This document shows positions 20,830-23,856 of a stretch of DNA of 23,856 bases, piece after piece. Source of the stretch: CAYNYM01 sp049366815 (GTDB taxonomy: Bacteria; Desulfobacterota; DSM-4660; Desulfatiglandales; HGW-15). Both the position numbers and the translations under genes were made by a program. Position 1 is the first letter of the stretch; every line of letters begins with the position of its first letter. The DNA is taken from the NCBI GenBank assembly GCA_049366815.1, contig JBMNCO010000170.1, positions 1 through 23,856 of the forward strand. The letters are read 5' to 3'. Under the pieces are notes generated by a model. It had not been told where the DNA came from, did no database searches, and was given only the letters and a program-made list of their open reading frames with translations.

Positions 20830-23819
20830 ATCAATCCTCCAAAGGGCCCCAACCAACAGTCTTTCAACGTGAAAACATCTTCTTCAAGGATTATTTTCCC
20901 CTGCCGATCCCGTACCAGCAAGAGGGGAGATTCGGTGACCGATCCCACGCAGGCCGCTTTAAGGCCGGAAAACAATTGTTCAAAGGCGGTGCGTTTTTCC
21001 GGCGCAACGGTCACCAGGAAACGTCCGGCGGATTCGGAATGGAGTATGTGTGCGGTTGAAAGATCCGGGACCGCCGGAACGGCCCCAAGCCAGATATCCA
21101 TCCCCAGTTCTCCGGCCATGGCCGCCAGGGCAAGATGGGTCAGCAGTCCTCCCCTGGACACCGCGTGGGCGGAGGCGGCCAGTCCCTGTCGGATAGCTTC
21201 ATGGAGGGCCAGATAGAGCGGCCGGACCTCATCGATATGGACCCTCGGGACATTGAGCCCCAGGTGTCCCATCATTTGATAATACTCGCTTCCGCCGAGT
21301 TCATCCCGGGTTACGCCGAGGACATACACGAGATCCTCCGGAAACTTGGCGTCCATGGTGACACATCGGCTGATATCAGGGATCGTGCTGGAGGCCGTGA
21401 ACAGGAGGGTGGGCATGCCGGAAATCTTCCGCCGCTCACCAAAGGGACCCTCAAGGTTTCCATCCACATACATACTGTCCTTGCCGGAGAGCAGTGGGAT
21501 GCCGAAGGCAAGGCAGGTGTCCCTCAAGGCCCAGTTGGAACGGACGAGTTGCGCCGCCTTGTATTTCCCGTCCGGATTCTGCCGGGGATCATACTGGATG
21601 GTGGGCCAGCAGAAGTTGTCCACCCCGCCGATCTGCCCGGGATCTCCGCCCACAGCGACGATTCTCCGGACGGCTTCATCAATAGTGACCGCGGTCATGT
21701 GGTAGGTGTCAATTTCACCGTAATAGGGGTTCAGGACCTGGGTCACGGCTACACCCCGAAGGGATTCAAGGATCGGCCGAACCACGACGGCATCACTGAC
21801 CACGTCCCGCCGTTTTCCCACCAGGGGCTTGATCACGCTTCCACCCTGCACCTCGTGGTCATACTGCCGGGCGATCCAGTTCCTCGCACAGATATTCGGG
21901 CGGGCAAGCGTGGACTGCAAAAGGCGTCCGTATTCACGCGGATCGCTCAGGACCGGTTCCCTGAGACCCCTCATCTCCGGAGGGGTCCACTCGGCATCGA
22001 ATTCCCACTGGGGAAAATCGGACTCCAGAAAATCCATCTGGACATAGGCACAGGTCTTTCCGGCATAGTCCAGCCGGAGGTAGCCCGAGTCATTGTACTC
22101 TCCGATAACCGTACTTTCCACGGCGTGTTTTCTCGAAAGGGCCATAAACCGATCGAGATGCCTGGGATTCACGGCTATGGTCATCCTCTCCTGGGACTCG
22201 GAGATCCAGATCTCCCATTGGTCCAGACCGTCATATTTCAGGGGGACCTTATCGAGGTCTACCCGACATCCGTTACTGAATCGGGCCGATTCCCCGATTG
22301 AACTGGAAAGCCCCCCGCCTCCGTTGTCCGTAATGAATGAAATGAGTCCCTCATCTCTGGCCTCAAGGAGGAAATCGTGCATCTTTTTCTGTGTGTAGGG
22401 ATCCCCGATCTGAACGTGACCCGCCGGCGTGTGTTCGCCGTAGGTCTCAGAGGCCGCCGTGACACCGTGGATGCCGTCTTTCCCCACCCTTCCCCCGGAC
22501 ATGATGATGAGGTCTCCGGGCTGTGTGGTCTTCAGGTGGGACGATTCTTCCCCCACGCGGGCGGGCATAATGCCCAGGGCGGTCACGAACACGAGACATT
22601 TGCCCAGATAGCTCTCATCGAAAAGCACGAGTCCGAAGGGTGTGGGGACGCCGCTCTTGTTGCCGCCGTCTCTCACCCCTTCGATGACACCGTCCAGAAG
22701 GCGCCTCGGGTGGAGATGGGGTTTCAGGCCCTGGTCATAGTCGCGGGGGCCGACGCAATAGCCGTAGAGACCCATAATGAGTTTGGAGCCCTTTCCCGTT
22801 CCCATGGGATCCCTGTAGATTCCCACGATGCCCGTAATGGAGCCGCCATAGGCCTCCATATTGGAGGGGCTGTTATGGGTCTCCCCTGTAATGACGTAAT
22901 AGTGGTCCTCATCAAAGCGCGCGACCCCGGCGTTGTCCCAAAGGACCGATACGACCCAGTCCATTTGTTCTTTGATCGTCAATGTGGGGGCCTCGATGCA
23001 GGATTTGAAGAGGTTGTCGACCGTTTCCTTTACACCTGTCGATAGATCGCGATATCTGAAAAGACCCTTAAAGGTATTGTGGTTGCAGTGATCACTGCGG
23101 GCCTGGGAGATGTACTCCAGCTCGACGTCTGTGGGCAGAGAGAGGCCCACTTTTCTGCGGTCGGTCAGGACGTCCTCTCTCAAAAAATACTCGCGAATGA
23201 CAGGGATGTCGGTATCCTGGAGGGCAAGGTTCCGCTCCCTTGAGATCTGTCGCAGTTCCAGGTCGCTTCCGATGGCGATGGTGCTCACCCGGGGCTCGTG
23301 ATCAAGCCTGACCTTGGGGACTACAAGGCCCACGCCATGAACGGGATTCCAGATTTCCTTTGAATAGACGCGCCACTGCTGAATAATATCGTTGGCAAGG
23401 ATTTCCCTGGCGATGCCCTCCACCTGGTCCTCGGTGAGACGCCCCCTGATTTCGTAAAGCCTGGAGGTGTAGACGGCTTCATGGGGCTGAAACGCGATCT
23501 TGAGAAGGTCCTCTATGGCCTCCACGGCCGTGCTGCCGGCGGTGTCCCGCACGCCGGGCCTGAAACCGACCCAGATGACCCAATCGAAGTCCCCGGCCAT
23601 GGGAGAAAAGGAGGACTCCTCCGTAACGGGATTGGTGAAAATAGAGGTCCGAACCCTTTCGAGCTGATCTTCCGTGAGATTGGCATCGATGGTGAGGAGG
23701 CGAATGACGCGGACGTCGTCCACAGCGTAGCCGAAGTAATCCCCGGCCTTTCGTTTTACGCCCGCGCCTTCGGCATCTGTCAAGGTCTCTTTCAGTTTTA
23801 TTTCCAGCCGGGAAACCAT
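20826..23819 (-). CDS. purL: phosphoribosylformylglycinamidine synthase, synthetase subunit with PurS-like N-terminal region (PurL)
   Basis: This 997-residue enzyme converts FGAR, ATP and ammonia to FGAM. Residues 1-155 contain two PurS-like half repeats: LTEDQLERVRTSIFTNPVTEE (48-68) matches LTEDQVEGIAREILANDIIQQ (128-148), which replaces a separate PurS subunit. The catalytic regions follow: SQARSDHCNHNTFKG (238-252; the usual form is SEHCxH) and TGETHNSPSNMEAYGGSI (311-328; His-Pro of the common ETHNHP is Ser-Pro), a DPMGTGKGS loop (337-345) and NGGGGLSSSIGE. The AIRS-like second half carries GKDSMY and SRGGLLTHLALAA. With PurQ (285) it adds up to the size of long single-chain PurL, as if split before the glutaminase domain. 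ATG 23819 has GGGAG 7 nt upstream; the promoter lies outside the window. Confidence 0.93.
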   Translation of the reverse strand: MVSRLEIKLKETLTDAEGAGVKRKAGDYFGYAVDDVRVIRLLTIDANLTEDQLERVRTSIFTNPVTEESSFSPMAGDFDWVIWVGFRPGVRDTAGSTAVEAIEDLLKIAFQPHEAVYTSRLYEIRGRLTEDQVEGIAREILANDIIQQWRVYSKEIWNPVHGVGLVVPKVRLDHEPRVSTIAIGSDLELRQISRERNLALQDTDIPVIREYFLREDVLTDRRKVGLSLPTDVELEYISQARSDHCNHNTFKGLFRYRDLSTGVKETVDNLFKSCIEAPTLTIKEQMDWVVSVLWDNAGVARFDEDHYYVITGETHNSPSNMEAYGGSITGIVGIYRDPMGTGKGSKLIMGLYGYCVGPRDYDQGLKPHLHPRRLLDGVIEGVRDGGNKSGVPTPFGLVLFDESYLGKCLVFVTALGIMPARVGEESSHLKTTQPGDLIIMSGGRVGKDGIHGVTAASETYGEHTPAGHVQIGDPYTQKKMHDFLLEARDEGLISFITDNGGGGLSSSIGESARFSNGCRVDLDKVPLKYDGLDQWEIWISESQERMTIAVNPRHLDRFMALSRKHAVESTVIGEYNDSGYLRLDYAGKTCAYVQMDFLESDFPQWEFDAEWTPPEMRGLREPVLSDPREYGRLLQSTLARPNICARNWIARQYDHEVQGGSVIKPLVGKRRDVVSDAVVVRPILESLRGVAVTQVLNPYYGEIDTYHMTAVTIDEAVRRIVAVGGDPGQIGGVDNFCWPTIQYDPRQNPDGKYKAAQLVRSNWALRDTCLAFGIPLLSGKDSMYVDGNLEGPFGERRKISGMPTLLFTASSTIPDISRCVTMDAKFPEDLVYVLGVTRDELGGSEYYQMMGHLGLNVPRVHIDEVRPLYLALHEAIRQGLAASAHAVSRGGLLTHLALAAMAGELGMDIWLGAVPAVPDLSTAHILHSESAGRFLVTVAPEKRTAFEQLFSGLKAACVGSVTESPLLLVRDRQGKIILEEDVFTLKDCWLGPFGGLI

Positions 23820-23856
23820 CTGTGACTCCCTGTTTTTTCAATTAATAATTACAAAA

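Noticed and set aside
1..23856. CRISPR array, tRNA or rRNA genes, integrase/transposase genes
   Set aside because: No regularly spaced repeats, cloverleaf-like segments with CCA-type ends, rRNA-like stretches or recombinase motifs were seen on either strand.

Overview
The window is about 23.9 kb of GC-rich bacterial chromosome with closely packed, intact genes and no phage, plasmid, transposase, rRNA, tRNA or CRISPR array that I can see. The gene content suggests an anaerobic Desulfobacterota (former Deltaproteobacteria). The indicators are a DUF2760 / double Hsp70 (DUF3731) cluster, an unusual long PurL with a separate PurQ, a CaiB-type CoA-transferase, an NDP-forming acyl-CoA synthetase subunit and a DUF5661 protein. 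The taxonomic call is inference from family content, not a search.

Layout. Positions 1-551 hold a strong sigma70-type promoter and a small membrane protein. Positions 647-1782 (minus strand) hold a translationally coupled pair: a WaaP/RIO-like kinase and an isoprenylcysteine methyltransferase-like membrane protein. Positions 1783-2195 hold an imperfect 70-bp inverted repeat pair (79% identity by hand alignment) with several hairpins. Its right arm runs into the apparent start of a 468-codon reading frame (2136-3542) whose product looks like a stand-alone PEP-synthase/PPDK-type ATP-grasp protein. Positions 3543-4059 are mostly non-coding and may contain a fragment of an L11-methyltransferase-like gene. 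Positions 4060-10105 (plus) hold a hotdog thioesterase, a DUF2760 membrane protein and two paralogous Hsp70-like ATPases, the second with a 330-residue extra C-terminal region.

Positions 10158-16593 (plus) hold a run of mostly single-function genes: an MBL-fold hydrolase with its own promoter, an alpha/beta hydrolase, a flavodoxin, RadC, a DUF5661 protein, an acyl-CoA synthetase alpha-type subunit and a two-PDZ HtrA/DegP-type protease. The rest is on the minus strand. Read in its own direction it starts with purL and purQ (ATGA overlap), then a 200-nt leader-like region with a promoter candidate and a very strong terminator, a GNAT protein with a large unassigned C-terminal region, and a CaiB/BaiF CoA-transferase.

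The best candidates for less-described biology are: (i) the DUF2760-Hsp70-Hsp70/DUF3731 module, which looks like a dedicated chaperone pair tied to a membrane protein; (ii) the promoter, stem and terminator arrangement just upstream of the GNAT gene, which could be an attenuated leader or a small RNA; (iii) the inverted repeat pair at 1801-2192, which probably misleads start-codon calling. None of these is proven by the sequence alone, and most of the window is ordinary housekeeping and catabolic content.
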